64,000 nt of DNA from Citrus sinensis (lineage: Eukaryota; Streptophyta; Magnoliopsida; Sapindales; Rutaceae), in NCBI RefSeq assembly GCF_022201045.2, contig NC_068561.1, positions 25,984,501 to 26,048,500 on the forward strand, written 5' to 3'. Under the pieces are notes generated by a model, which made no database searches, was not told the DNA's origin, and saw nothing but the letters and a program-made list of their open reading frames with translations. This document shows positions 36,976 to 53,268 of the stretch, in pieces. Each line of letters starts with the position of its first letter. Position 1 is the first letter of the stretch. The translations under genes and the position numbers were made by a program.

Positions 36976-38922
36976 TCACCTCCTGTGAGGATTATGCAAT
37001 GATTTTGAGGATCCCTCAAAGAGATCCAACAAGTAACTCTGCAGATCATCAGCACTGTATTTAATGTGCTTGTCACTTATGTCATTCTTATGTCTGCTTT
37101 CAAAAGTGCGATAAGCTTGGATCACCTTCAGCGATATTGAAATTCTCAAGTCTTCTCGAAGGTGAACATTTGGGATAACCCATGCTGATTGGGTTTTGTA
37201 GACCTCCTCAAATGCGAGATAAAAGTTCTTGAATCTCTCTTTGAGTTTTGAGACAGAACTTGAACCAGAATTCCCGTCATCCTTCAATAAGGGAAGGATT
37301 GAACTCCAAGTAGCCCTCTCATAGTCCATTGCATGTTGTTGGAATTTCCAGTTGTGCTTCCGGATCCAATTGTCACCAAAAATAAGCCTAAGCTCTGAAT
37401 TCTTAACCTTCTGAGCCATGTAATGTATGTTGTTCATCAAAAAGATGTGTTGCAGTGAAACATCCTTGTACATCTTTGATTTCTCATGAAGTTTGGATTC
37501 TAGAATTGAAGTGACTGAACGATAGCGGATAGCCATTGGTGAAAAATTGCTAGTCAAACTTCCACTTAAGCTCTCTTCTTCCAAGGCTGAATTCATGTTA
37601 GCTGGTGCTGAGCTGGGATCCTCTTTATCGTGGTTCCTTAAAAGCAAATTAAGAGTCTCAGTGTAGTCAGTGAGTGTCCTGAGGTAGTTCATCACATATT
37701 TGGTAAGATGGAGAACTCCTCCTCCAGCAAAAGGGTTACTTGTCGTGTAAGATGCAATGGCATTCTCAAATTCCATAAATGTCCCCCTCACAGAATCACC
37801 CACCCTCCTCAGAACCTCATAATACTCGATTCTAACTGAAGAACCAATTTTATCTGCATATAAAGCATCTATATCCGAAAGAAGATCAGCTAGGACCTCG
37901 TACATGTCAAGAATGCAAAACAACTTCTCTGGTTTGTGGGGCCCGATGGATACAGCTTCACCAAAATTCAGCAGCTGCAACATTGAAGCCTTTGATGCTT
38001 CAACAAAGCATGATACATTAACTGGTTCAAACTCCCCAAAGATCTGCTCAGAAAGAAACTTCTCACTAGCAAGATAACTCCGTACAAAGATCTTCAGTGC
38101 CCAAACCCATCTCTTGATCTTGGAATTCAAATGACCCCATTCCATCTTAAGTACATCCTCAATACTCAGTTTCTCCATTTCAAGAATGAAGAGACACTCA
38201 TCCAAGGCATCCTTTCGGGCCATGACATAGGCCTGGCAACATTCATGATCATAATTAGACAGGAACATCAAATTAGCAATGCATCTGAGATCAGGTATCA
38301 CATCTGCACGGACCAAATGAACAATGAATTCTTCTGAGGTTCTGCTAACACTATCTCTTTGAAAAGAGTCATCAATGGATATGGAATCATCCCCGTAAGA
38401 AATAATTGAGCTCTCGTCCATAATATCCTCTTCACTTGACCTGAAGGACATGTGTTCTGGCTCAAAAGGTTGCCTGTTCTGAACAAGGATGTGCCTGAAT
38501 TCTTCCTCAAGTCTATTCATAGCCATTTGAAGAACATCATGAGCTTTCCGCAATAGCTCTTTCTCATGACCATTTTTCTCCAAACACAAACCATCCAATC
38601 GTTCAATCAATTTTCGGGCTTCATCCGCAGCATTCAGATACTCCGAAGCTTCATCCGGGCCCGAGTCCCAGATCATAGACTGATCTGCCTCCCTACTCAA
38701 GATCTTCTCCTGAACAATATTAAGCTGTTCTTCAATCTCACTCACTCCCTCATCACTGATTGTCGCCATGGTTGACAATTGGGAGCCAAGATCTGCCAAA
38801 ACTCTCTTCATATTACTAGTAAGGTTTTTATTTGACCCTAATGCCCTCACAAGGTGTTCTGCGGCAGCAATCAGGTTCTCTTCTTCTCCCATTTCTGGAA
38901 CAATCTTATCAATATCTCCCAT
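36976..38922 (-). CDS. EXO70E1: Exocyst subunit EXO70, E clade
   Basis: EXO70 proteins tether secretory vesicles to the plasma membrane as part of the octameric exocyst; plant EXO70E members also mark the double-membrane compartments called EXPO. The single coding exon gives 648 residues, a normal family length, starting MGDIDKIVPEMGEE. The N-terminal helical part holds LVRALGSNKNLTSNMKRVL and IWDSGPDEASEYLNA. The long helical-repeat Exo70 domain follows, with family hallmarks near the C-terminus: IFLMNNIHYMAQKVK, ERFKNFYLAFEEVYKTQSAW, IPNVHLREDLRISIS and YLLDLFEG. An acidic linker (SSEEDIMDESS) lies between. A 5'-UTR intron seems to run from about 39431 to 38994, with a TATA box at 39567-39574. 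The E-clade call is inferred from remembered similarity and from RIK lying next door, as in Arabidopsis. Confidence 0.9.
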   Translation of the reverse strand: MGDIDKIVPEMGEEENLIAAAEHLVRALGSNKNLTSNMKRVLADLGSQLSTMATISDEGVSEIEEQLNIVQEKILSREADQSMIWDSGPDEASEYLNAADEARKLIERLDGLCLEKNGHEKELLRKAHDVLQMAMNRLEEEFRHILVQNRQPFEPEHMSFRSSEEDIMDESSIISYGDDSISIDDSFQRDSVSRTSEEFIVHLVRADVIPDLRCIANLMFLSNYDHECCQAYVMARKDALDECLFILEMEKLSIEDVLKMEWGHLNSKIKRWVWALKIFVRSYLASEKFLSEQIFGEFEPVNVSCFVEASKASMLQLLNFGEAVSIGPHKPEKLFCILDMYEVLADLLSDIDALYADKIGSSVRIEYYEVLRRVGDSVRGTFMEFENAIASYTTSNPFAGGGVLHLTKYVMNYLRTLTDYTETLNLLLRNHDKEDPSSAPANMNSALEEESLSGSLTSNFSPMAIRYRSVTSILESKLHEKSKMYKDVSLQHIFLMNNIHYMAQKVKNSELRLIFGDNWIRKHNWKFQQHAMDYERATWSSILPLLKDDGNSGSSSVSKLKERFKNFYLAFEEVYKTQSAWVIPNVHLREDLRISISLKVIQAYRTFESRHKNDISDKHIKYSADDLQSYLLDLFEGSSKSLHNPHRR

Positions 38923-39540
38923 TGTATGACAGGACGCAAGGAATTTTCAACAGTCACAGCACTGCTCCAACACGTAATGCCCTCTAAATCCCTGAATTTT
39001 CAACAAACAGAAAAATCAATTTTCTGCAAACCAGAACTCATAACTTTCTATCAAATGAAATGATCACTAAGGAAGATACCAAACGAAGAATCCTCAAACA
39101 AAATGCTAGAAGGATCAAAGAATTGGTTAAACAATTGAATAAGACCAACATAGTTGATTAAAACGAACATTTAATAGAAAAAATCCACTTTTTGATCTAG
39201 TAATAACAACAAGACAAGAGCAACAGAAAGACATAACTCAAGTTCCAATCTTTGGCACTTGGCAGGCCTTTATAATCACGAACGTGAACAAAATGCATAA
39301 AACACAAATGGGTTTCTAAAAGAGAAGCTAAGAAAAGCATACAAGTGATGATTAAAAAAAAAAAAAAAACTTTGATTTAAATCTTCAAAAAAAAAATCTA
39401 ACGTGTACGGACAGTACAAAGCAAAACTGACCTGTTTTATTGGAGCTTTTAGAAGATCTTAGAGCCTTAGCTTGCAGCTTTTTTGAGTTTCCAATTTCTA
39501 AATCTTCGTGAGCAACTTCGAAGATCAAGTCTTTGTTTGT
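38923..39540 (-). promoter_or_regulatory. 5' UTR with leader intron of EXO70
   Basis: On the minus strand, AAAACAG|GTCAG near 39431 is a good donor and AATTCAG|GG near 38993 a good acceptor. This would place a leader intron of about 440 bp before the coding exon. Such leader introns are common in plant EXO70 and other housekeeping genes. Confidence 0.5.
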
Positions 39541-39566
39541 TTGTTGATTGTTGTGTGCTTTTTGCA

Positions 39567-39574
39567 TATTTATA
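39567..39574 (-). promoter_or_regulatory. TATA box of EXO70
   Basis: TATAAATA on the minus strand, in the context GCACTATAAATATGC, at a suitable distance before the inferred 5' UTR. Confidence 0.5.
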
Positions 39575-40454
39575 GTGCCTCTGCCTCGGTGCCTCGTGGC
39601 TTTGACCCTTTTAGGTCTACGCGTACATGCACAAGAACATTGGTAGTCAATACAACTGAATTGTACGACCACACTGTTTGGTCTTGTCCTACATGACAGA
39701 AGAGCAAAACCAATGATACATTTACAAATTCTGCAAAAAGAATAGGGACAAAAGTTTTACAAATAAAAGATAAAATTAATTACTTTAATTAGTGATAGTG
39801 AATCTCACGAGCATTGTATTTAATCATTGCAAATGGGCGAAAATTAACAATTTGCACATTTTGAAATATGCATATTGTCATTCGATAATTATTAGACAGT
39901 GAAGTATTTGGGCTGTGAGTTTTTAATCATTTTGATACCAGGTTAAGAGAAAAAGGTAAGTCTACTTATCCCTTTAGGACATACTGTTGATTGATGATGA
40001 AGAACTTGATTTAACAAAATTATTTTAATAGCAATAGTTTCCAATTATGTGTGCTGCTCCTGCAATATGGTCCAATATGATTACACTTTCCATGACATCT
40101 TTTCAAAGATACCAATTTTTTAAATGTTTTAGAAGGATTCAAACAAATACAAACCCTCTACAACTGTCTTTGTTTGAAAGAAGACAAAAAGCTTGCAAGT
40201 CGCCTATTGGATTGGAGTATTCCCACCAACTTTTCTTCAAAGCAATTGGATAAATTACTAGCAAAATTAACCCCTTGCTTGTTCATTCCATTTTCGTTTC
40301 CTAATACACAATCAAACTCTTTCTTTCCCTTTTCTACTCGTGATTAAATATAACAAATACCCAAAATTTGGTATTTAAATTTAGTATTTTTCCAACTGCA
40401 GAGAGAAGTTTTTTTTGTGTTTTTTCCCCCCTTTTTTTTGGTCCCTCCACTTTT
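39575..40454. other. Intergenic DNA between EXO70 and SCPL genes
   Basis: AT-rich spacer. It should contain the EXO70 upstream promoter and the 3' UTR of the carboxypeptidase gene. No gene is supported. Confidence 0.45.
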
Positions 40455-44156
<3,702 letters not shown>

Positions 44157-45544
44157 GAAGATTGGAGAAATATGAAGAAAGAAGGCCGGGTCTCTTCTTT
44201 TTTGATTGATGTGAAGTATATAAGGAGTAAGTGTTGGCTCAGAATGGAATAAATAGCGGGAGATTAAGAGAGAGAGAGAGGAGGAGGAGGATTTATGACT
44301 GTGCTCTCATATTTTCAGTCTTTGACATTATTATATGATTTGGATACCCCCTTGTCAAATAGGGCAACCCACGTTGATTCTAGTTAAAAGTCAAATTTAG
44401 CCTTATTTCTAAGACACTTCAACAATTAAATCATATTTGGATCCATTCTTTGGGATCAAGATTATCTTCGGATTTTATCACTAAGGACAAGTATATATGT
44501 GTTTGTTCAAAATAGATTTTGACCGTACATAATTAACAATCAATATGTAAATACATGTCAAAATATCTTTACCATATTGGAAAATATTTGGGCATTCTTG
44601 GAACATTACATTTTTTTTTAATTCACTCATTGTTATATGCATATTTTAACCAATCATGATGATATGCATACATATGGTAAATAGTGAATGAATAAAGAAT
44701 ATATAATGTTTCAGAAGTACCAAAGACATTTTCTTAGATAGGCTCTAATCAAAGAAAATTCTGAGTATACAATTCTCTTATTTGAGATTGATTAATTATT
44801 AGAATTTTGAGAGATTTCAAAAACACATAATACATATGTATAATTCAGGAAAAAAAAAAACTTAGATAGAACTTATGCAGATCCTAAATTAATTAAGCAT
44901 TTGATATTTAATTCAAGGAGATGAAAAATTTATGTAAGAACAAGAATAAAACCTTTAAAATATCAATGTTTGATGCGTACATCTTCCAAAGCGATGCCAA
45001 TTGGTCGAAGTGCAGCCTGTGCAGGCTTCGCTTGGTTCTTGGCCTCCTCTGTCTCAGCTACAAAATAAGAGTAACAAGAGGAGTATTTGAAATAAGATGG
45101 GATGTCCATGTCACGCACCAAATTGTTTTGATATTTTCGTTTCTTTATTTGTAGGGGGTGGGGGTCTCTTAATTTTGTCTTAATTATAAGGGCATGCAAA
45201 GGCCTCACATGGTTTCCACTTTCCACACACCTACGAAACAGTCCCATTAATTCCTCTTGTATTCATATCCCATGGCTTTGACTATCTTTCTTCGGCAACT
45301 TGGCTTTACCCACTCTTTCTTGATATTCTTCCTTTGTTTTTTTTTTCATAATAAATTGTTTGGATAGGAATTAATATTAAATCCAATTTCGGTATTAATA
45401 ATTTATTTTGTCATACAGGGTAGTTGTACAGCTTTTAATATGTGATTATTTATTACTTTTGCTCCTAATTTTGCAGCTTGCCTATATATTGATGATACAT
45501 TGGCTTGTTGGGCTACAGTTTTCTTCGTGATGCAGCTATTAAAC
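44157..45544. other. Upstream region of the SCPL gene and spacer
   Basis: A TTATATAC TATA-like box lies near 44216-44223 on the minus strand, with an (AG)n run at 44265-44290. The rest is AT-rich DNA without a supported gene. Confidence 0.45.
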
Positions 45545-45547
45545 TAA

Positions 45548-46168
45548 GGTGGCGTTTGTTTTTTTGTCTGAAATTTGAATAGATCTGAATTAGTCTGAAT
45601 TTTGAATAGATCTGAATGTCTAAATCTAAATAATATATTTTATTTTTTTGCCTGAATCTCGGAAAATAAATATTAAGTTGTTTATTTTTTTCAACTTAAA
45701 AAGTTAAAAATATGTACTTTTACATTTGTATCCTTATTAAATTTGAATATCAAATAAATAATATATTAAATACTACAATAATTTAACATTTATAAATAAA
45801 ACTATATTCAAGTGAATACATAATTATTTTAGAATTTTAATATATAAAATACTATAAATTTCAAATTTTATCGTATATAATATAAGAAAGAAAAAACATG
45901 GATATTTTTATGTGGGGTAAATGTCTATGGGTGAGTTTTGGGATAGACATGAAAAATAAATTATAAAGCAGGGATATTTTTGACATTAGCAAGTAATTGA
46001 CTTAATTGAGATTTCTCCATTAAGTAAAAAGTAAAAAAAAATAGCTTATTTTATTAAGTCAAAATTATTTAAAAAGTCTCATTAAGTTATAAAAACAAAC
46101 ATTTCTAATTAACTTAATTAATTAAGTTAAGTCACTTTAAGTCATTAAGTTAAAAAACAAACGTCACC
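45548..46168. mobile_element. Harbinger/Tourist-like MITE
   Basis: The left end GGTGGCGTTTGTTTTTTTG is mirrored by the right end, which reads TTAAAAAACAAACGTCACC (one mismatch in the first 16 bases). A TAA trinucleotide flanks both ends (45545-45547 and 46169-46171). A 3-bp TAA/TTA duplication with GG...GTTTG ends is the pattern of PIF/Harbinger elements. The core is AT-rich and carries short AATAGATCTGAAT repeats but no transposase frame. Confidence 0.7.
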
Positions 46169-46171
46169 TAA

Positions 46172-46533
46172 CTTAGTTATTGAAATTTGAGAAAAGCATT
46201 TTATCCCGGAAAAAGACTGCCATGAATTTAACTGGCACCATGAATTCGCCTCTTCTAGGATTTTTCAGGTATATTAATTAGATTGAAGTGTTTTCAATAA
46301 TAAGTTTATCATAATTAATTAAAAATTAAAACAACTATTATCAATAGTTAGATGTTGTCGCATTATTATTATGTATATATATATTCCTCAAGTCCAAACC
46401 AAATTAAGACACCTTGTCTTATCTTTGTTTCTTGTTGAGAAGATAATTCCATGCCTATTAAAACAATGTAATAAGAAGACCGAAGAAGACATTTTCGTGC
46501 GAGTAATGAATTTTTTCAACAATACTAAGTTTT
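46172..46533. other. Short intergenic stretch between two mobile elements
   Basis: AT-rich DNA without a supported gene or structured element. Confidence 0.5.
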
Positions 46534-46549
46534 TAGAAATTACATCTTT

Positions 46550-46769
46550 TTTTTTTTTTTGGTCTTAACCACGAGATATCCTGGGAAGGGTCCCAACTGT
46601 GGGAGGCGCCTTTAAGCCCGTACCATAACCCATACTAAAAGTCTCCGCTCGAACCGGGAGGCACATGTTCTCCCAACAAAGACGACTTTCCTGCGACTTG
46701 AACTGGGAAGCAAACCCAGTCAGGCAACTTAAGAGGATTCTATTGCTAGTGGAGACAACAATTTCTTGG
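46550..46769 (-). mobile_element. SINE with long target-site duplication
   Basis: On the minus strand, a body of about 205 bp less AT-rich than its surroundings ends in an A-rich tail (poly-T on the plus strand, 46550-46560). It is flanked by a perfect 16-bp direct repeat, TAGAAATTACATCTTT, at 46534-46549 and 46770-46785, as expected from target-primed insertion. Near the 5' end a weak Pol III A-box-like CTAGCAATAGAATCC and B-box-like CAGTTCAAGTCGC are visible; a second, better B-box-like CCGGTTCGAGCGG lies further on. No LINE coding frame is present. The perfect target duplication suggests a young insertion. Confidence 0.75.
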
Positions 46770-48610
46770 TAGAAATTACATCTTTAATTAGTAAGTAATT
46801 CTTTTTCATCCAGAACAATGCAAGTTATTTCAAACAAGGGATTGTTCTTTATTTATTTACAGGTTTCTCAAGTTCTCTTTGCGTGCACGCGAGGTGGGGT
46901 TTCATTGATTTCCAAAAATAGCATAATGTGGGAGAGCAAATGAGCAATTGGGCAAAGTGAAAGTGATGATGATGGCTCTTTTGATTTTGAGCTAAAATTG
47001 GTTTGTCATTCTTTGCCCATTTTAGCAACTGTTCTTGATAACCCATCATCACAATCCACCCCCCATTTCCGTCTCCCATTTTTCTCCACTCACATTGCCT
47101 AATGTTATTTTTCATTTTTATTTATTTAATTGCATTTCCAACCATTATTTCTCTTTTGCCTTTTTTTTTTTTTTGGGGTTATTTGAAAACAGTGATTATT
47201 CAGCGTGCTAATGATGTCAGTAATCAGGGGCATAACTTTTAATGTCAAATTTGGCATTGGCTTTAGAAGATTCAATATATTCTTGAAAGTACAAATTTTT
47301 GCTTTGTTGATTCCTTTATATTTGTCCTTCTAAACAAAATGAAATGAACTCAACCAAGCGTTTGCTTATCTTTTTTTGGCCAAATTCACTAAATGTCATG
47401 TGCTTCTATTTTATATATTTTTCTTCAATATCTTATCCCATAAAACTAATGGTATTTTTTACAGAATAATTAAATCTATCAAATCTCCTCCACTAGCAAT
47501 GGTGGTGCTGCCTATAAATATCATATACCATTAAAATCTCTTATATTAATCTGACATAAGATCCTCCCGTTATATGAATTTTCTTAAATTTTTAAAGATT
47601 ATATGTCATGTGTCGTTCAAATCATCAAATAATCTTAATAGAATAGTCAGATCTAATTCTAAATGTTCGAGGACCTCTGTTATTTGGCAACAAGTTTAGT
47701 AACATTACATTGTTCAAATTTTAATTTTACAACGAGAAAGAGAGAGACTGTGAAGATGAATCTATATATATATGTTCAATTTGAAGATTGCCATGTGTAC
47801 TTCTAAATCAAAAACTCATTCATAATATATTTTTATCGTAAAGAAAATAAAAATAAATCTGCCCAATAAAATTATAGCGGTGGGGATAGCTTAAAATTTC
47901 CTAAAAGGAGGTAAGAATTAAATAGCTAAACATGGAAATATAATAAACAAGTGTATAAAAAAAATTAAGTAGACAGCTATAGTTTTAATGACACTACAGG
48001 AAGGAAAAAGGAGGGCGTTGGCTGCTTTTGTGATGTGTTGTTGAGTTTAAAATTGCGTAAGCACTTATTATAGCTAAAGAGGGAGGAAGGGCTTTTCCAT
48101 TTCCATTTCCATTTCCACAACCAACTGGCAGCAGCACTTATTATTATGTACTGAATTGAATAAACAGTGAGTCCGAGAAGTGGGAACCGAGAGAAGCCCA
48201 GCTGCAGAAACCGATAGTGAAAAGTTGAGTCATGCATTTTCAAAGTCAAAGTAGTCAATGTTCTTCTCTTTCTACTCCCAGCATCAAACATTGAAATGCT
48301 CGTTGATAAGACCATTAGTTAATGGCGACCTGCATATATCTCTCAATGCCTACAGACGCACACCCCTACACCGATTAACAGCGCGTCGGCATTTGAAAAG
48401 ATGATTACGCCCAAATTTTTAATTAAAGATGCACGACCATATTAAGATTATAAATAAATTAAAAAATATAGAATATAAATTTTAATATATTACATAATAA
48501 AATATATTATAGTAAAGTATATATATTTTTAACTCATATCTAACTTTAATATGATCATAAATCTCTGATTAAAAAAAATTAAACATATATATATATATTT
48601 TATTTATTTA

Positions 48611-48744
48611 ATGAGAACATCCTCGTTTAACAAAGTGAAGATATTTATCACTAACTGATAAATAAATACAGCCTTTGATATATTAAAATTTATAATTTTT
48701 TTTTATTTGTGTGACATTCTCACTTCAACAAAATAAGGATGTCT
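48611..48744. mobile_element. Second copy of the small MITE family
   Basis: The left end GAGAACATCCTCGTTTAACA and the right string CAACAAAATAAGGATGTC correspond to the ends of the copy at 283-431. Both copies share an internal ATATTAAAATTT-type core followed by a poly-T run. No target duplication is clear. Confidence 0.45.
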
Positions 48745-51333
48745 GAGGGTACTATATAAATATTTTATTCTAATAAGAGTCTTTTATTTTATCACTTACT
48801 TTAATAACTTAAGATATCTTTTATTAAATAATAGTTCACATATAGTAATTAGAAAAATACTATTTGAACAGCGACAAGTCAGAAGGAAGACTGCTATAAT
48901 GCTATCATTTTATATGCCATAATGTTTTTGTAGCATGAACTGTACTCATATTTTTGTCTTCATGTTATCTTACTGTTGTTCTAATAGCAGTATCAATAAC
49001 AGACATTAATAAAATTATGGATTCCCCTTATAGCATTTATAACTCGCACAAAATTTAAATTACCAAATCCACCTGAATACTACTGTAGGTTTTAATTTTT
49101 TTAAGAAAGTCCACCCGCTGTAAGTTTTGACAATTACCAAACTCATAATGGTACTAGATAGATTTTTTTACGAATTCCCACATTTAGAATAAAAAATCTT
49201 AAAAGATACTTTTAATAAAACCTAAAAATTAAAATTATATAAATCAGTATGTAAATTTATAACAATAACTTAAAATTTCACATAAAGTGTTCAATTCTAA
49301 ATTTAATCAACATAGATGAAAAATTAAAATTTCAACATCTATAAAAAAAAAAACATAAGTCCAACACCAATTCTCAAAATACAGAAGTCCATCACTGCAA
49401 AAGTGCTTTAAATTAAAAAAATAAATGAAAAACTAGTATTCAAAAGTAACAATACGTTATTCAAAAGTATCACTACTGCACCAACAACAATTATCATTTT
49501 ATATTCTCATTCAACACAAACTCCAAGAGTTAAAGATTTTTATTTCATTCACCACCATTAATACATATGCAACACAATTCCTATAGCAATGATTTAAGAC
49601 AAACATTTTCTAACACTAATATGAAGAACAAAATTATAATAAGTATAGGATAATCCATAATTATAAGAAGTATATAATAATCCATAATTACATAATGAAA
49701 TTAATTTGTATATAATTATTATTATTATTATTGTAAGTATCAAAATTATTAAACTTGAAAAAATTTTTTAAAAAAAGTGCAGCATGGGCATTTATTAAAC
49801 CGGCTATTTGGCATTTATTAAACCGGCCCGCAATATAGTGTGATTTTAATTTACGATGTCAAATCCACCCGCAACCTACAAAATTATCCGCCGCGGGCGG
49901 GTTTTGGTGAGCAGGTTTGTGGGTACTGTTGTCATCCCTATTGCATAGATATTGTTGAAAAAAAGAGAAGATGAAATCAGTTTAGTAAGTTTAATATTGT
50001 TCCATATACATTGTGTTGTCCTTAATTTTTAGGTTAAATTTTAGAATTTTAATTTATGATATATTATGTAAAAAGCACTGTAAATTTTGAAGGGTAAAAA
50101 AAATAAAATAAAATTAAAGTGTAATGAGAAAAAGCACTGTAAAATTTGTAATCTAATTTTTTTTAAAAAAATAAAATGTAAGTTAAGACTCTTAAGAGGA
50201 CTTTATCCCAAAAAAAAAAAAAAAAAAAAAAGAGACTCCTAAAGGCTGAGAGGACGCCGGAACAGTTGGATCGTATAGTACTATCTGATCTGTGGCTCTG
50301 GAAAATCTGTATTGGAATCAGAGGAAGTAATGGGTTTTTTTTTTTCTTTTTAATTTTCTTTCTCTTTGACCCAACGGATGAAATTAATAATTGAAATTAT
50401 GGTGATTGATAAGATGTATTTGGTGGTGACAAAAGTCACGTGCCGTTGATATGACCAGAGTGAACTACTGCATTTACTAAAGAACAAGGTAGCAGGTAGC
50501 TACTAATTAATTAGCACACATGCCCTTGATGTGACCTTGAATGAATGAATGAATCAATCAATCGGTCACTATAAAGTTAGTCAATAAATACGTAGTAAAT
50601 ACTGTCGTCCTATTATTCTTTAATTGTTGCCCCTTCCCTCCCTCCCTCCCTTGCTTTGCTTTGTGATTATAATATAAGATTTTTTTTTTTATACAGTATA
50701 TATGCAGTGTGGCACATGTTAAAATATGATTGAATTATCATATGTTTTGAGTTTTACCACTATTTAATCATAACTTAGACTTGTGCATGACATCGCGCAC
50801 TGTATCAACTTTGCTAGGGTATAAATTAAAAGATTTTTTTAAATAAAATTTTATTAATTATTCTAAATGGTTAAAGCCAGTAAAAAAAATTATTCTTTTT
50901 TATTTAGAAAGTTTTCTAGAATTTTTATTTCATTATTTTTGAAAAGATAGAAGTGTTATAATGTTATTATTTTTAAAAAAGAAACTTTTTAATTAAAATA
51001 ATATAAATTTATTTTTATTTAAAAAACAACTTATTTTTTCACTTTTTTGATTTATCATATAAATAAATAAGTATATTAAAGAATTAAATTAGAATGGCTC
51101 CTATAATAATATATATATATTCCCACGTCACAGTTGATATTTGTGCTAATGGTAATGAAAATTTTGGTTAGTTTTCGTGTTGCAAAGCTACAGCTACTTT
51201 TATTGTGAAAATCATGCACTCACTCGTGCCACGTTTACGACATTCAATTATTCAACTTACGGTATTGTTACGTTACGTACGTTCTACACATAGTAATAAT
51301 TTTTGTGTTGAGGTCCACAACTGTTGCTGTGAG

Positions 51334-51366
51334 TGGCGTACGTTACGTTTAACGTAACGTACGCCA
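51334..51366. repeat. Perfect 33-bp palindrome
   Basis: The arms TGGCGTACGTTACGTT and AACGTAACGTACGCCA are exact reverse complements of 16 bp with a single T between them. The arms contain ACGT and GTTACGT cores like those bound by bZIP factors. It lies far from any supported gene and is followed by an (AAT)n microsatellite. Confidence 0.9.
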
Positions 51367-51377
51367 GCCTCAACTTT

Positions 51378-51427
51378 AATAATAATAATAATAATAATGA
51401 TAATAATAATAATAATAATAATAATAG
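51378..51427. repeat. (AAT)n microsatellite
   Basis: About 16 AAT/TAA units with two interruptions, directly after the palindrome. Confidence 0.9.
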
Positions 51428-51738
51428 TGATAATGTCGTATTATTGGCAATGGAAGGTTACAGATACATACTCGTCGTATGATGAGTATGAATATGTATA
51501 CACATGGAATTCTTTTCATTGAATCACAGGGGGAAGATGGGAGCACTGCAGCAAGCTCTAATTTTGTCCGATTATATATATATATTATTATTATTGATAG
51601 TCAAAATGAACCAATTATTGGTTTGAATGTGTGTTTGTTAATGGCTACCACTTAGTTGTTAAACGTCATAATCCAACTCTAAAAAACTAGATTGATTTTT
51701 TTGATGTCACATCTTTGGTTGTCTATTAATTCATTTCA

Positions 51739-51741
<3 letters not shown>

Positions 51742-51784
<43 letters not shown>

Positions 51785-51786
51785 TA
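51742..51786. repeat. (AT)n-(AC)n microsatellite
   Basis: About 16 AT units followed by a short CA run. Confidence 0.9.
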
Positions 51787-52420
51787 AATAATGATAAGGA
51801 TGTGACGTAAAGAAAGCTAATTAAATTTGAATTGACCTCCCTCTCCCCTGTTCTCCTCTAAAATTTAGTACGCTTTGCCTCAAATTTATATAATTGAGCC
51901 GGCCCAAAAATCTCTTTTGGTGCGTTGACCAAGTCAGAATTGATTTGAACTTCCACTCTAATTAAATTCTATATATATATATATATACACACATATAAAT
52001 ATGCTTAATTTCTGGTGCGGATAATTAAACATAATTTGCATAAGAAACATAGCTTTAGTAAAAAAAAAAAAAAAAGAGAGAGAGAGAGAAAAAAAGTAAA
52101 CCTACACGATCTTTTACTTGGATATAAAAATATATCATATTTATTCTTTAAAGCGCCTTATTCATTGAACTTATATATATATATATATATATAAATAGAA
52201 ATAAGTGGAATTTTCATCATTGCTTGCTTAAAAATTTATCCGGATTTGTCATTTACCTGTATCCCCACTAGACAATTGCTTGGTTCTGAAGGTAATTACT
52301 TGGATAAGATTGAATAATGTTATTGAAATTATTAGGTGATGACGTTGTAATTATGATAGCCGATTTTATTGAATTCTCATTAGTGCGTGCATGAATACGA
52401 GTAGTGGAAATTGATTATGG

Positions 52421-52438
52421 ACAGACAGACAGACAGAC
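52421..52438. repeat. (ACAG)n microsatellite
   Basis: Four to five tandem ACAG units. Confidence 0.85.
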
Positions 52439-52796
52439 GGGTTTTATATATTTTGGAATCGATCGACTATTGTCGTCATCATGCATGATAAGATTAATTA
52501 ATTAATTAAAGCCCAGTTTTAATTCGGTCAGTCAAACCACACGACCGACCACTTTCAATTCTCCATATACCATATAAACCATAAATTAAATTATGCTTAC
52601 GAATATTTTAAAATTTCAAGTATTATATAATATAAATGATTTCCGGTCTAAGTCTAACCCCATGCCATGAACAAGTACGCAGAGAAATTGGCTTCCCGGC
52701 CACCCTTCTAGATGTACGACGTTTTAAGAGATTATTGTTTGTTTAATTTACTGTGTGTTAATAATATAATGATCGAATTCAACAAAATTAACTCAG

Positions 52797-52835
52797 TATA
52801 CATACATACATACATACATACGTACGTACGTACAT
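52797..52835. repeat. (CATA)n-(CGTA)n microsatellite
   Basis: About six CATA units pass into three CGTA units, a compound tetranucleotide tract. Confidence 0.85.
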
Positions 52836-53268
52836 GCAGCAATCATTCAGTTTACACACACACTTCACTCTGAGTACGCAGACAAGGGTCAATTGCTGGC
52901 GTAGCACATTATTAGTTATACTATATTAATTCCAAAGAATGAATAACAAGCATTAAAAAAAAAAAAAAAAAAAAAACTCAAAAGCGGTATGCCTATAACC
53001 ATACGTTGTCACATAATCCATTTATACAATTTAATTTATTGTTATATGTACCATGACTGTGGTCGCAAATATTAAGGTTTTTTATAATTAATGTACATCA
53101 TATATCATGATTTGAAAATTAAAGACAAAATTTATTCGAAGAAGAATGACCACAACCACCTAATTCGTACATATCCATTTTATACAGAATCAACTAATGG
53201 AAACACATTATGTGTTCATATCAATCAAATAATCAATATTGATACAAAATTATAGTTTAATTAACCCA

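Noticed and set aside
46849-47115. Minus-strand frame of 88 codons after the SINE
   Set aside because: No similarity recognised, no supporting signals, and a typical chance frame in less AT-rich spacer.
47977-48315. Minus-strand frame of 112 codons in the gene-poor region
   Set aside because: It contains a WKWKWKWK run from a simple repeat, no recognisable motif and no splice context.
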